51,951 nucleotides of DNA from Lachnospiraceae bacterium. GTDB lineage: Bacteria; Bacillota; Clostridia; Lachnospirales; Lachnospiraceae. Positions 44,024 to 51,802 of the stretch are shown here, piece by piece. The translations under genes and the position numbers were made by a program. Numbering within the stretch: position 1 is the stretch's first letter; each line of letters begins with the position of its first letter. The notes under the pieces are model-generated. The model saw only the letters and a program-made list of their open reading frames with translations. It did not search any database and was not told where the DNA came from. Where the stretch lies: NCBI GenBank assembly GCA_009911035.1, contig QXWO01000044.1:1-51951 (forward strand). The letters are read 5' to 3'.

Positions 44024-45730
44024 CTATTTTTCTGTCACTTCAAAATAATCAAAATCCGCATACTTCCCAAATCCCGTCAAATCCTGACAACAGATACCAA
44101 TCATTGCTCCTGTAAACCAGCCCTCATCACAGGCTTCGTCAGACAAAAAACCGGCGTTTATCTGCGGCCCTGCCTTCTTCATTTCCTTTTCGTCACAACC
44201 ATAATAAAACTGTACATAATTTTCCTCAATCTCCAGCTTTAAAAGAATTTCCTGATTTTCCCCAAGGGGCAGGTATTCTGTCAGATACTCATATCTTTTA
44301 TTTTCCGCCTTAAGCAGGGTAATGCATTTCCCTATGTCTTCATCCCGGGAAACGTGGAGATACAGATAATTGTCCGTATCGTAGAGGAAAATCAACCCTG
44401 CCATCTGTTTGAACACATCAGGCGCAAATTCCATGCAGGCACAGGCCGTCATATGGTATCCGGTCATCCTTCTGGCAATCAGCGTCTGGGAAAATTTGGA
44501 AGAAAGGCCGCTCCTGCCATACATACGAAGCCATCCCGGGCGCGCTGTCAGTGAAAGGTAACGGCCGTCCATGGGAATCCGCAGAGACTGATAATCCAGA
44601 TTCAGCATCTGATTGTCAAAATCATCTCTGGTCAGCCGGCATGCTTTTGCCGCCGCCCCCGGTTCTTTTGGCTGTTCTGTTCCATCCTGCACCGCGGCTT
44701 TCGCTCCGCCTTCTGTGCCCTCTGATATTTCCGGCCCTTCCACTTCTTCTTTGGGGGTATTGCCGCCTCCCTCTAACACCAGCCAGTCATCCTCCGTCCA
44801 GCACATCTTCTGCAGAGCCGTTTCCCTTCCCAGCATATAACGTCGGCTTCCGGGAAACCGTACACCGCTTTGCGGGTTTCTGTCCTTCGATGCCCTTCCG
44901 CACAAATGGACAAGATACCATTCGCCCTCCTTCGTCTCCACCAGGTCACAATGGCCGCTCTTTTGCAGCAGGATATCTTCATGGTGTCTGCTGGTTAAAA
45001 TGGAATAAGCTTCCCTCTCATCCTCTCTGTTCATAAAGTCTGCCCGGAACATCTCATAAGGACCCCATACGCTTTTAGAGCGCAGAATCGTCTGGCCGTG
45101 GGCTTCCCCTGTTCCCGTATCCGCCGCAAACAGATAATACCAGTCCTTCCTCTTAAAAATATGAGGCCCTTCCAGAAAAATTTTATCCGCCTGATAAATA
45201 TCCCTGGCCTGCCCTGTCATGACCCTTTTCACCGGATCATACTCCTGTAATACCAGCCTGCCCTTATACTTCTGGGGTACCCTATGGTCTGTCACCATGC
45301 TGACCATATACTTGCGCCCGTCATCGTCATGGAACAGGGAAGGGTCAAACCCGAAATTGTTGAGGGAAACCGGCTCTGACCAAGGCCCGTGAATATCCTT
45401 GGCCGTCACCAGATAATTTTCCGTATCATACATATTGCAGTAAAAAGACCTGACAATAGTATACACCAGATAAAATGTCCCCCTGTCATAAGTAAGGCAG
45501 GGTGCCCATATGCCCTGGGAAGCGCCCACCCCCCGCAAATCCAATTGGGAAACCCTGTTTAAAGGATACCCAATCAGCTCCCAGTGCTTCAAATCTTTAG
45601 AATGATGGAGCCGCACTCCCGGCCACCATTCAAACGTAGAAGTGGCAATATAATAGTCGTCCTCCACCCGGATAATGGAGGGGTCCGGGTGGAAGCCCCG
45701 CAGGATTGGATTTCTAATTTTTTGTCTCAT
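44024..45730 (-). CDS. Glycoside hydrolase family 43 (beta-xylosidase-like)
   Basis: A 568-residue cytoplasmic enzyme without signal peptide. The five-bladed propeller domain (about 1-310) has the three catalytic acids: Asp in GFHPDPS near 16, Asp in FGFDPSLFHD near 129, and Glu in FLEGPHIF near 190. A C-terminal beta-sandwich (about 375-560), as in XynB-type beta-xylosidases, shapes the active site. The linker between them is unusually long and Gly/Glu/Pro/Ala-rich (about 325-370). Release of xylose, or arabinose, from short oligosaccharides is likely. The gene follows the GH88 gene by 40 bp and is closed by a terminator. Confidence 0.92.
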   Translation of the reverse strand: MRQKIRNPILRGFHPDPSIIRVEDDYYIATSTFEWWPGVRLHHSKDLKHWELIGYPLNRVSQLDLRGVGASQGIWAPCLTYDRGTFYLVYTIVRSFYCNMYDTENYLVTAKDIHGPWSEPVSLNNFGFDPSLFHDDDGRKYMVSMVTDHRVPQKYKGRLVLQEYDPVKRVMTGQARDIYQADKIFLEGPHIFKRKDWYYLFAADTGTGEAHGQTILRSKSVWGPYEMFRADFMNREDEREAYSILTSRHHEDILLQKSGHCDLVETKEGEWYLVHLCGRASKDRNPQSGVRFPGSRRYMLGRETALQKMCWTEDDWLVLEGGGNTPKEEVEGPEISEGTEGGAKAAVQDGTEQPKEPGAAAKACRLTRDDFDNQMLNLDYQSLRIPMDGRYLSLTARPGWLRMYGRSGLSSKFSQTLIARRMTGYHMTACACMEFAPDVFKQMAGLIFLYDTDNYLYLHVSRDEDIGKCITLLKAENKRYEYLTEYLPLGENQEILLKLEIEENYVQFYYGCDEKEMKKAGPQINAGFLSDEACDEGWFTGAMIGICCQDLTGFGKYADFDYFEVTEK

Positions 45731-45770
45731 GTTTCAACTCCTTTTCGCACAGCGCTGCCTCAATTTCTTT

Positions 45771-46922
45771 CTACCAGAGTAAGATACCGGTTCCGGTCAG
45801 CTTATATAACGCTTCAATAAAATAGTAGTCTGCATACACCATAGAAAAATGATGGATGTCGCTGTGGTATGCCCCGGTACAGTTCTGTACAATGGCGTCA
45901 CAGTCCCTGCTCCAGTCCGCCCTTGTATCCGCAATGGCCTTTAAAATTTTCACGGCCGCCCTTATGTACCTGTCTTTTTCCAACTCCGGCACATGACCTG
46001 CCACCTCTAAAAGCCCCCCTGCAATCACACAGGCACCGCAGGAATCCTCCCATGCCGGAACCGCAGGCTGTCTGAAATCCACCGGGATAATCCCTGTTTC
46101 CGGCAGATTCGCCATACAGTAGCAGGCACAGTGTCTGGCGGCATCGAGATATTCCTTTTTCCCTGTATGGGAATAGCTGTTGGCAAAACCGTATACCGCC
46201 CAGCCCTGCCCCCTTGTCCATGAGGAGCCTTCCCCATAGCCCTGCCCGCCATGACTTTTGACCCTCTTGCCTGTTTCTGGGTCAAACTCCACAATATGGC
46301 AGACGGAGCCGTCGGGCCGGATGAAATTTTCAAGAACCGTGTCCGCGTGCCGCATGGCAATCTGCCGGAACCTGGGGTCGCCGCTTTCCTCTGATGCCCA
46401 ATATAGCAGAGAAATATTGAACATACAATCAATAATCGCCCAACCCCTTGTATCGTCCTCCCCGGTCTGGTTCCATGCCCGTATAAAGTTTCCTGCCGGG
46501 TTAAATCTCCCGGCCAGCAGGTTTGCCCCATGCATGGCAATCCTTCTGGATTCCTCATTGCCTGTAAGACGGTAATCCGCCACTGCTGTGGGAAGAAACA
46601 TAAATCCCACGTCATGATGCAGCCCATAATATCCCTCAAAGCACTTTTCCAGTTTCTTCTCAGAAATCCGGGCAATTTCTGCGTACCGTTCCTCCCCCGT
46701 ATCCTGATACAAAAGCCACATAATACCGCCCCAGAATCCATTAGTCCACCAGTTTAAGCCGTCGTCTGTGCTCCAGATTCTGCTTTCGTCGGAGCGGTCA
46801 TCGTAATTGCCGTTTTCGTCCGTGGTATAAGGAATTTTCTCCCTGTTTTTCTCGCTTACCCAATCCATCTTTTCCCTTACCCTGCACAAAATCCCTTCTG
46901 CCCATGCTGCATGATCTTCCAT
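45771..46922 (-). CDS. Glycoside hydrolase family 88 (unsaturated glucuronyl hydrolase-like)
   Basis: A 383-residue (alpha/alpha)6-barrel enzyme. Members of GH88 remove 4,5-unsaturated uronic acid from the ends of oligosaccharides made by lyases, through hydration of the double bond. The two family Asp residues are probably those in HHDVGFMFLP (near 100) and AIIDCMFNISLLYWA (near 160). No signal peptide, so it acts inside the cell on imported sugars. The start at 46922 has GAGG upstream. With GH43 and an ABC importer, the target would be a lyase product containing uronic acid and xylose, or a glycosaminoglycan-like glycan; no lyase gene lies in the window. Confidence 0.9.
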   Translation of the reverse strand: MEDHAAWAEGILCRVREKMDWVSEKNREKIPYTTDENGNYDDRSDESRIWSTDDGLNWWTNGFWGGIMWLLYQDTGEERYAEIARISEKKLEKCFEGYYGLHHDVGFMFLPTAVADYRLTGNEESRRIAMHGANLLAGRFNPAGNFIRAWNQTGEDDTRGWAIIDCMFNISLLYWASEESGDPRFRQIAMRHADTVLENFIRPDGSVCHIVEFDPETGKRVKSHGGQGYGEGSSWTRGQGWAVYGFANSYSHTGKKEYLDAARHCACYCMANLPETGIIPVDFRQPAVPAWEDSCGACVIAGGLLEVAGHVPELEKDRYIRAAVKILKAIADTRADWSRDCDAIVQNCTGAYHSDIHHFSMVYADYYFIEALYKLTGTGILLW

Positions 46923-47081
46923 TTTCCCATCCTCACCTTTCCTATTCTTTCTTTTATGATAAGTAATTGACACTGGTTCTTCAATGGCTTACAATGCAAT
47001 CAACTGATATAATCTGCTTTTTTGAAACCACCACCTTGCCAGACAACTGGAAATATCCCTTTTCATGAAAGGAAATATCTT

Positions 47082-47867
47082 ATGATAACCATAGGAAACT
47101 GCGGCCATGACTCCCACCACCCAAATCCCTGTGATATTGAACACAATCCGGGGCTTTCTGACTATCTTATCCTGCTCATCAAGTGTGAAGCATGGATGGT
47201 TTGGGATGGATGCCGCCAGGACGTGCACCCCAACGCACTGATCATTTTTCCTCCCGGAACCCATATTCATTACGGCTGTGACCGGGCAGGCTACAATGAT
47301 GACTGGATTCACTTTGTCCCTGACGAAAAAGACCTGGCCCTTTGGAAGAGCCTTGCCCTTCCTCTGTGCCAGGTTGTGTATCCTTTTGATTTCCATAAGT
47401 TATCGGAATATGTGCGGATGATGTCAGACTGCTGTCACGGACCCTCTCTGCACAAAGAAAAAATTCTGGATTCATTTATGCATATCTTCTTATATTCTTT
47501 ACAGGAAGAACTTGAAAAATGCTCTGCCCCATCTGGCGGGCAGAAGTATTACCCTGATTTTTCCAGACTGCGCACCCAGATATACAATGACCCTGCCGCT
47601 CCCCGGACCGTCCCCGCACTTGCCGCTTCCCTCTGCCTAAGCATTTCCCATTTCCAGCATCTCTATAAACAGTTTTTCGGTATCTCCTGCCAGCAGGACA
47701 TCATAAACGCCCGTCTGGAGCTGGCAAAATATTATCTGGCTAACAGCAATATGAGCGTCAGCGGCCTTGCCGGTTTCTGCGGTTATGAGAGCGATTTGCA
47801 TTTCATGAGGCAGTTTAAGAAATTTACCGGAATGACACCCACGGATTACCGGATAAAACAGGGATAA
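47082..47867 (+). CDS. AraC-family transcriptional regulator
   Basis: A 261-residue regulator with an N-terminal cupin-type sensor (IIFPPGTHIHYG and DDWIHFVP) and a C-terminal pair of helix-turn-helix motifs (VPALAASLCLSISHFQHLYKQFF, in part, and LAGFCGYESDLHFMRQFKK). It is transcribed away from the GH88 gene across a 159-bp intergenic region, the usual layout for a local activator. The start at 47082 follows AAGGAA by 7 nt; a longer frame from 47022 lacks a site. Its 3' end meets the next convergent gene after only 5 bp, with no terminator between them. Confidence 0.9.
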   Translation: MITIGNCGHDSHHPNPCDIEHNPGLSDYLILLIKCEAWMVWDGCRQDVHPNALIIFPPGTHIHYGCDRAGYNDDWIHFVPDEKDLALWKSLALPLCQVVYPFDFHKLSEYVRMMSDCCHGPSLHKEKILDSFMHIFLYSLQEELEKCSAPSGGQKYYPDFSRLRTQIYNDPAAPRTVPALAASLCLSISHFQHLYKQFFGISCQQDIINARLELAKYYLANSNMSVSGLAGFCGYESDLHFMRQFKKFTGMTPTDYRIKQG

Positions 47868-47872
47868 ATATT

Positions 47873-48547
47873 TTAATTCCTAGCCTGGTTTTCTCTCCTC
47901 ATTGCCCCAAATCCTATCAGCACTGTCCACACATAAGCGCATGTCTTCGGTATCATCAGCATCCCGATCATAGGCACTGCGTCAGCCCATAGCACAACAG
48001 GAATATAGAATCCAAAGCTTAACACGATGGTCAGCCACATATGCTTAAACGCACTGTCCCCGGCTTCCTTTGCACTTTTATAAAACAGCAGGATGATCAT
48101 AAGTCCCAGCATGGCAAAAGGAATATTGCGGTAAACTCCCCAGGAAAGCGGGGCGTTCCCGTCAAGCCATTTATTCTGCGGGAACAGACATAAAATAATG
48201 CGCAGGGCAGACAGCAGGTATACGGCGGCTGTTATACCGTTTTGGCCTTTTACGTCATACCGGAGCCGCCACACATAGTATAATATTACATAAAAAACTG
48301 TCATGGTGATGGATGTAATAAATTTTCCCAGTCCAAGAGCCCCAGTGAAATTTTCCAGTCCCGTTGTGCACAGCGCCAGCGCACGGGGAACCAGATGGAA
48401 GGAATCCCCAGCCCCAAGTACAACCGCCATAATGCCGAACAGACGATACTGCTTTCTTTTGCCGCTTTTTATGATCATAATAATTCCAATCGTGATAACC
48501 GAAGCCAGATATACGGTGTCAAATAATGTTTCTACAATTGCCTGCAT
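47873..48547 (-). CDS. Uncharacterised seven-helix membrane protein
   Basis: A 224-residue protein with seven predicted helices. The conserved-looking loop GAGDSFHLVPRALAL after helix 2 contains Asp and His, and the end is GFGAMRRENQARN. I do not recognise a named family. The start at 48547 follows AAAGGA by 6 nt. A 13-bp palindrome identical to the one at the tetR promoter sits directly in front of that ribosome binding site, so the adjacent TetR protein very likely represses this gene. A membrane protein under TetR control might transport or sense a ligand, but it does not look like a known efflux pump. Confidence 0.75.
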   Translation of the reverse strand: MQAIVETLFDTVYLASVITIGIIMIIKSGKRKQYRLFGIMAVVLGAGDSFHLVPRALALCTTGLENFTGALGLGKFITSITMTVFYVILYYVWRLRYDVKGQNGITAAVYLLSALRIILCLFPQNKWLDGNAPLSWGVYRNIPFAMLGLMIILLFYKSAKEAGDSAFKHMWLTIVLSFGFYIPVVLWADAVPMIGMLMIPKTCAYVWTVLIGFGAMRRENQARN

Positions 48548-48560
48548 AATTTTTCCTTTC

Positions 48561-48573
48561 TGAACATTGTTCA
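48561..48573. promoter_or_regulatory. TetR operator copy 1, at the membrane-protein gene
   Basis: TGAACATTGTTCA, an inverted repeat around a 3-bp centre, immediately upstream of the ribosome binding site of the membrane-protein gene. Identical to 49201-49213. Confidence 0.8.
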
Positions 48574-48583
48574 CTTTTCTATC

Positions 48584-48610
48584 AAAAAAATACCCGTTTC
48601 CTTACGGGAA
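48584..48610 (-). terminator. Terminator between tetR and the membrane-protein gene
   Basis: On minus, CCCGT-AAGGAA-ACGGG followed by UAUUUUUUU, 10-30 nt after the tetR stop. Confidence 0.75.
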
Positions 48611-48617
48611 TTTTCCT

Positions 48618-49175
48618 TTAATAAATTACTCTGTCAATCATCCCTAATATTCCGCTGCAGTCATAATTTCTTTGCAAAAGTGCAGAAATTATCAGGGAGA
48701 ATACAATCTCCACAAACTTCTCCGGGGTAAAAAGTTCATCAAAAACATCCCTGCGTACCTTCTTATCATTCAGCAGCACCATATAGAGTCTGTCTCTGAT
48801 ATGCCCCCAAGCCTGTGCCATAAGCTGTTGCCCGCCCGACTTTTCCTCTCCTATAAAACTCATGGAATGTAAAGAAAAAAATCCGGGGTATTTTTCATCG
48901 CCTTTCCTCATACTGTCAAATGCCCATCCGACACAGCCCGCAAAGCTGTCAAAGGGACTTTCATTTTCCGGGAAATGGAAAATATCATACCATATACTTT
49001 CCACAACTGCGGCAGTTAACGCTGATTTGGATTCAAAATAATTGTAAATAGAGCCAACAGAAACGCCGCACGCGGCCGCCACCGCCCTGATGTTTACAGC
49101 CGTCCACCCCTGTTCCTTTACCAGCTCTCTGCTTACATCTAAAATAGCTTCTCTGGAAGTAACAACTGTGTTCAA
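48618..49175 (-). CDS. TetR-family transcriptional regulator
   Basis: A 185-residue repressor with the N-terminal helix-turn-helix (VNIRAVAAACGVSVGSIYNYFESKSAL). The rest is a ligand-binding helical domain ending GILGMIDRVIY. The start is placed at a TTG (49175), because AGGAGG lies 6 nt upstream and the ATG at 49214 would lie within the operator and lacks a site. Identical palindromes precede this gene and the membrane-protein gene downstream, which implies autoregulation and control of that gene. The ligand is unknown. Confidence 0.88.
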   Translation of the reverse strand: MNTVVTSREAILDVSRELVKEQGWTAVNIRAVAAACGVSVGSIYNYFESKSALTAAVVESIWYDIFHFPENESPFDSFAGCVGWAFDSMRKGDEKYPGFFSLHSMSFIGEEKSGGQQLMAQAWGHIRDRLYMVLLNDKKVRRDVFDELFTPEKFVEIVFSLIISALLQRNYDCSGILGMIDRVIY

Positions 49176-49200
49176 TATCTGCCTCCTCTCTTTTCCAATA

Positions 49201-49213
49201 TGAACAATGTTCA
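49201..49213. promoter_or_regulatory. TetR operator copy 2, at tetR itself
   Basis: TGAACAATGTTCA, the reverse complement of copy 1 (48561-48573) with all 13 positions matching. It lies 26 bp upstream of the TTG start, in the promoter region. Confidence 0.8.
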
Positions 49214-49345
49214 TTTTACTCTGTTTTATGGAATTTGTCAAGCATAAAGGCGGGATTACCGGAATTCCGGCCCCGCCCTCTTAAATACTTGTAATTGCTG
49301 GTATGCAGCGCTTTCATGATGCATCCGTCAGCAGACGCCGAATCT

Positions 49346-49753
49346 CTACGCCTTTTCCTGGTTCAAAAATGCACCAAGTTTTTTATCCACCATGCTGATA
49401 TGTGAAACCAAAACACTAATATGGCCATTGAGTTTCCCAAGCTCTACGATCGTAGGCCCTTCTGAAGATATTCTGGCTGTAATTTCCTTAAGCGTCTTCT
49501 TGTACTGTTCATGGAACGCCTTGTGGGATGCAAAATCAGGATAGCCGCTTTTGCGCTGAAGCTGTTCCTCATGTGAGAAATGCTGATCCACGTAGTTATT
49601 CAGGAATTTAATTGTTTCATCCATGGAAGTGCGTCCTTCTCCCTTGCTGCATGCATCAAGAAGCTTGTTTACCGCCGCAAACAGTTCCCGGTGCTCCCCG
49701 TCAATAATCGCATTTCCCGTTTCGAGCTTCTTAGTAAGTTCATATCTGGCCAT
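49346..49753 (-). CDS. Bacteriohemerythrin
   Basis: A 135-residue four-helix protein with a di-iron site that binds oxygen. Ligands are in order: His in IIDGEHREL (near 21), His-Glu in HFSHEEQL (near 58-63), His in SHKAFHEQY (near 77-81), then His and Asp in VSHISMVDKKL (near 117-122). In anaerobes such proteins sense, store or scavenge O2 or NO. The start overlaps the stop of the DUF134-NifX gene by one base (TAATG), so the two are coupled. Confidence 0.93.
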   Translation of the reverse strand: MARYELTKKLETGNAIIDGEHRELFAAVNKLLDACSKGEGRTSMDETIKFLNNYVDQHFSHEEQLQRKSGYPDFASHKAFHEQYKKTLKEITARISSEGPTIVELGKLNGHISVLVSHISMVDKKLGAFLNQEKA

Positions 49754-50544
49754 TAACAGTTACCTCCATTTCCAGCACAGCCTGCCTTATTTTCCCCACA
49801 GTGATGGCCCTCCCCATGATGATGGCCCTCTCCGTGATGGTCACAATGGACATGCGGATTAAACTGAAGATCTCCGGCAAGAAGTGCATCTACTGCTTCG
49901 TCCGCATTGCCGGATACTCCGCCGTAAAGCCGGATTCCGGCTTCCGCCAGAGCAGTCTGCGCTCCTGCCCCGATTCCGCCGCAAATCAGTGTATCCACTT
50001 TCCGCTCCGAAAGCATCCCTGCCAGGGCGCCGTGCCCGCTTCCTTCTGTACTTACAACCTGCGACTCAATAACCTTTCCATCCAACACATCATAAACCTT
50101 AAACTGCTCTGTATGCCCGAAATGCGGGAATACATTTCCATTTTCATAAGTTACTGCAATCCTCATGATCCCTGTCTCCTTTCTCCCCGCGGCCGCTTTC
50201 CCAGCCACATAATCTTTCCTGTCACATACTTTTCCGCAGCCACTCTGTGCCGAACCGTCACAGAGCGCATAGTTTCCGCCGGAAATACACAGTGTTTTTC
50301 CATTCACAAGACAATCCGCAATTCTGCCTCTCGCCCTTTCATACATTTCCGTAACTGTAGTACGGGACACCCCCATCTGTCTGGCACACTGCTCATGAGT
50401 TCTTTTTTCATAATCAATCAACCGGACTGCCTCAAATTCATCCACTGACAGCAGAACCTGTTCCGTCTGACCTGCTCCACAGGGGGAAAAACTGTCATAC
50501 TTTGGTTCAAAGCATATCCTTCTGCACCGGACTGGTCTTGCCAT
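49753..50544 (-). CDS. DUF134-NifX/NifB-type fusion with His/Cys-rich tail
   Basis: A 263-residue two-domain protein. Residues 1 to about 100 are DUF134, a helix-turn-helix (ARPVRCRRICFEP, then SVDEFEAVRLIDYE and ARQMGVSRTTVTEMYERARGR). Residues about 124-228 match the dinitrogenase iron-molybdenum cofactor family (MRIAVTYENGNVFPHFGHTEQFKVYDV and GGIGAGAQTALAEAGIRLYGG, both in part), a metal-cluster chaperone fold. The last 33 residues are a run of His and Cys with Gly/Glu spacers. The start at 50544 has GGAGG 7 nt upstream. Both domains are common as neighbours in anaerobes; here they are one chain, coupled to a hemerythrin gene. A metal- or redox-responsive regulator is likely. Confidence 0.88.
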   Translation of the reverse strand: MARPVRCRRICFEPKYDSFSPCGAGQTEQVLLSVDEFEAVRLIDYEKRTHEQCARQMGVSRTTVTEMYERARGRIADCLVNGKTLCISGGNYALCDGSAQSGCGKVCDRKDYVAGKAAAGRKETGIMRIAVTYENGNVFPHFGHTEQFKVYDVLDGKVIESQVVSTEGSGHGALAGMLSERKVDTLICGGIGAGAQTALAEAGIRLYGGVSGNADEAVDALLAGDLQFNPHVHCDHHGEGHHHGEGHHCGENKAGCAGNGGNC

Positions 50545-50578
50545 GTAGCCACCTCCATTTCCAACATATGACGATAAC

Positions 50579-50607
50579 ATTATACTTCTGCTGTATACAA
50601 AATGCAA
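50579..50607 (-). promoter_or_regulatory. Promoter of the DUF134-NifX/hemerythrin operon
   Basis: On minus: TTGCAT, 17-nt spacer, TATAAT, about 35 nt upstream of the start codon. Confidence 0.65.
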
Positions 50608-50657
50608 GATGCCATAAAAATTTACAGTAAAAGAACAATACAGCTTCCAGTCACATA

Positions 50658-50781
50658 TTAAAGTCTTACCGCTTCGCTGACAAAAGGCTGTGCCGCCTCA
50701 AAACGGGATGCCTCTGCACTGATTTCTTCTGGCGTCTTAGAATCAAAATATTCCCTCTGCCATTTTGTATAATCAACCCAA
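50658..50781 (-). pseudogene. Partial duplicate of the PIN-partner gene
   Basis: About 38 codons plus stop (from DYTKWQREYFDSK to SEAVRL) matching the 3' half of the gene at 50996-51223, with scattered substitutions. The 5' half is missing and no start is present. It is followed by a strong terminator only on its upstream side (50794-50835), so it is not expressed as a gene of its own. Confidence 0.8.
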
Positions 50782-50793
50782 AAGACGAAATAA

Positions 50794-50835
50794 TAAAAAA
50801 AAGGCGGAAATGCCCATTTTATCAACATTTCCGCC
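50794..50835 (-). terminator. Intrinsic terminator of the PIN module
   Basis: A perfect 10-bp stem GGCGGAAATG/CATTTCCGCC with a 13-nt loop, followed on minus by U-rich sequence. The 160 bp between it and the stop at 50996 hold repeated GTGCG-type words (50850-50880) but no gene. Confidence 0.85.
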
Positions 50836-50995
50836 TACCTAAAAAACAACGTGCGCAACCGCACAAAAACGTGCGCTAGAGGATTCGAAGCTAACCTCAA
50901 ATGCCCGAAAACCCAGTAAAGAAAGGAGGTTGCGCCATCTTCCCTCGATGAGTGTAACAAAGGTGTAACTGATTGAAAGGCGGCGCTTTCTCATA

Positions 50996-51223
50996 TTAAA
51001 GCCTTACTGCTTTACCAGCAAAAGGCTGTGCCGCCTCAAAATGAGATGCCTCCGCACTGATTTCTTCTGGCGTCTTAGCATCAAAATAATCCCTCTGCCA
51101 TTTTGTATAATCAAATTTTTCTCGAATAATTGCAGAAATAAAATGCTCCGCTTCAACAATACCCATCTGTTCCGTTAAACATCTCATTCCCCGGTTCAAA
51201 ATCTCAACAGTACTTATCGCCAT
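50996..51223 (-). CDS. Small partner protein of PIN-domain module
   Basis: A 75-residue protein (MAISTVEILNRGMRCLTEQ, then VEAEHFISAIIREKFDYTKWQ). Its ATG follows the PIN-gene stop directly (TAA then ATG), so it is coupled to it. It has no obvious DNA-binding motif of a classic antitoxin; the first half could be a helical pair and the C-terminus is Glu/Ala-rich. A partly duplicated copy of its 3' half lies downstream. As the only companion of a PIN protein it may be its antitoxin, in reverse of the usual gene order, or simply a conserved partner. I do not know its family by name. Confidence 0.7.
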   Translation of the reverse strand: MAISTVEILNRGMRCLTEQMGIVEAEHFISAIIREKFDYTKWQRDYFDAKTPEEISAEASHFEAAQPFAGKAVRL

Positions 51224-51667
51224 TTATTCATCCCCTTCCATATCTGTAATAAACTCTATCGGTGTCACCATTTTTATCTCTTCTGTACGATACTTTAATA
51301 GTCGTACATCAGTAGTTATAAAATATTCACATCTCGCATAAATTGCCGAAGCAACATGACAGGCATCTTTAAATTTAACCCCTGTTTTCATAATCTCAGC
51401 GGCTTTTGCCTCCACTGCTTCTTTTCGTTCATCACCTACATATCCAAAGGCATTCTCCCTCATAAAGTCAAAAATTGTATTACGCCGCATTTCAAACGGA
51501 TTTTTACTGCACTCATACCTGAGCATATATGATACAATTAACTCCAATTTTTTATCTTTTATCAAAGATTGAATATACAATTTAGACTGGGTTTCCATAG
51601 CAACTTTTAGCTGTGACTGGTCATCGTATGGCCTGTTATAGCAACACATATCAAGATAAATCCTCAA
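51224..51667 (-). CDS. PIN-domain protein (VapC-like RNase fold)
   Basis: A 147-residue PIN-domain protein. RIYLDMCCYNRPYDDQ at the N-terminus holds the first catalytic Asp, KFKDACHVASAI near 98-109 the middle acidic residue, and FITTDVRLLK near 118-127 the last Asp. Such proteins are Mg-dependent RNases, often toxins. The start is most likely the TTG at 51667, with GGGAGG 6 nt upstream; a GTG five codons earlier lies inside that site. No antitoxin gene precedes it; a 75-residue partner follows at once. Confidence 0.8.
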   Translation of the reverse strand: MRIYLDMCCYNRPYDDQSQLKVAMETQSKLYIQSLIKDKKLELIVSYMLRYECSKNPFEMRRNTIFDFMRENAFGYVGDERKEAVEAKAAEIMKTGVKFKDACHVASAIYARCEYFITTDVRLLKYRTEEIKMVTPIEFITDMEGDE

Positions 51668-51773
51668 ATCATGACCTCCCACTCTGCTTTCTTCTGCTCC
51701 CGCAAACTAAGGCCTTCATACTTTGCCAGCATACCATCGCCTACCTTACCGTTTCACAAATTATTATATTTAT

Positions 51774-51802
51774 ATTATACCCCAATAAAAACTTGTTAGC
51801 AA
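51774..51802 (-). promoter_or_regulatory. Promoter of the PIN module
   Basis: On minus: TTGCTA, 17-nt spacer, TATAAT, about 105 nt upstream of the PIN start. The remaining 51803-51951 shows no gene I can support; it may be the end of a further feature cut by the window. Confidence 0.6.

Noticed and set aside
50850-50900. tRNA-like or attachment-site-like sequence with repeated GTGCG and GATTCGAA words
   Set aside because: No cloverleaf can be drawn, and there is no integrase or matching second copy in the window.
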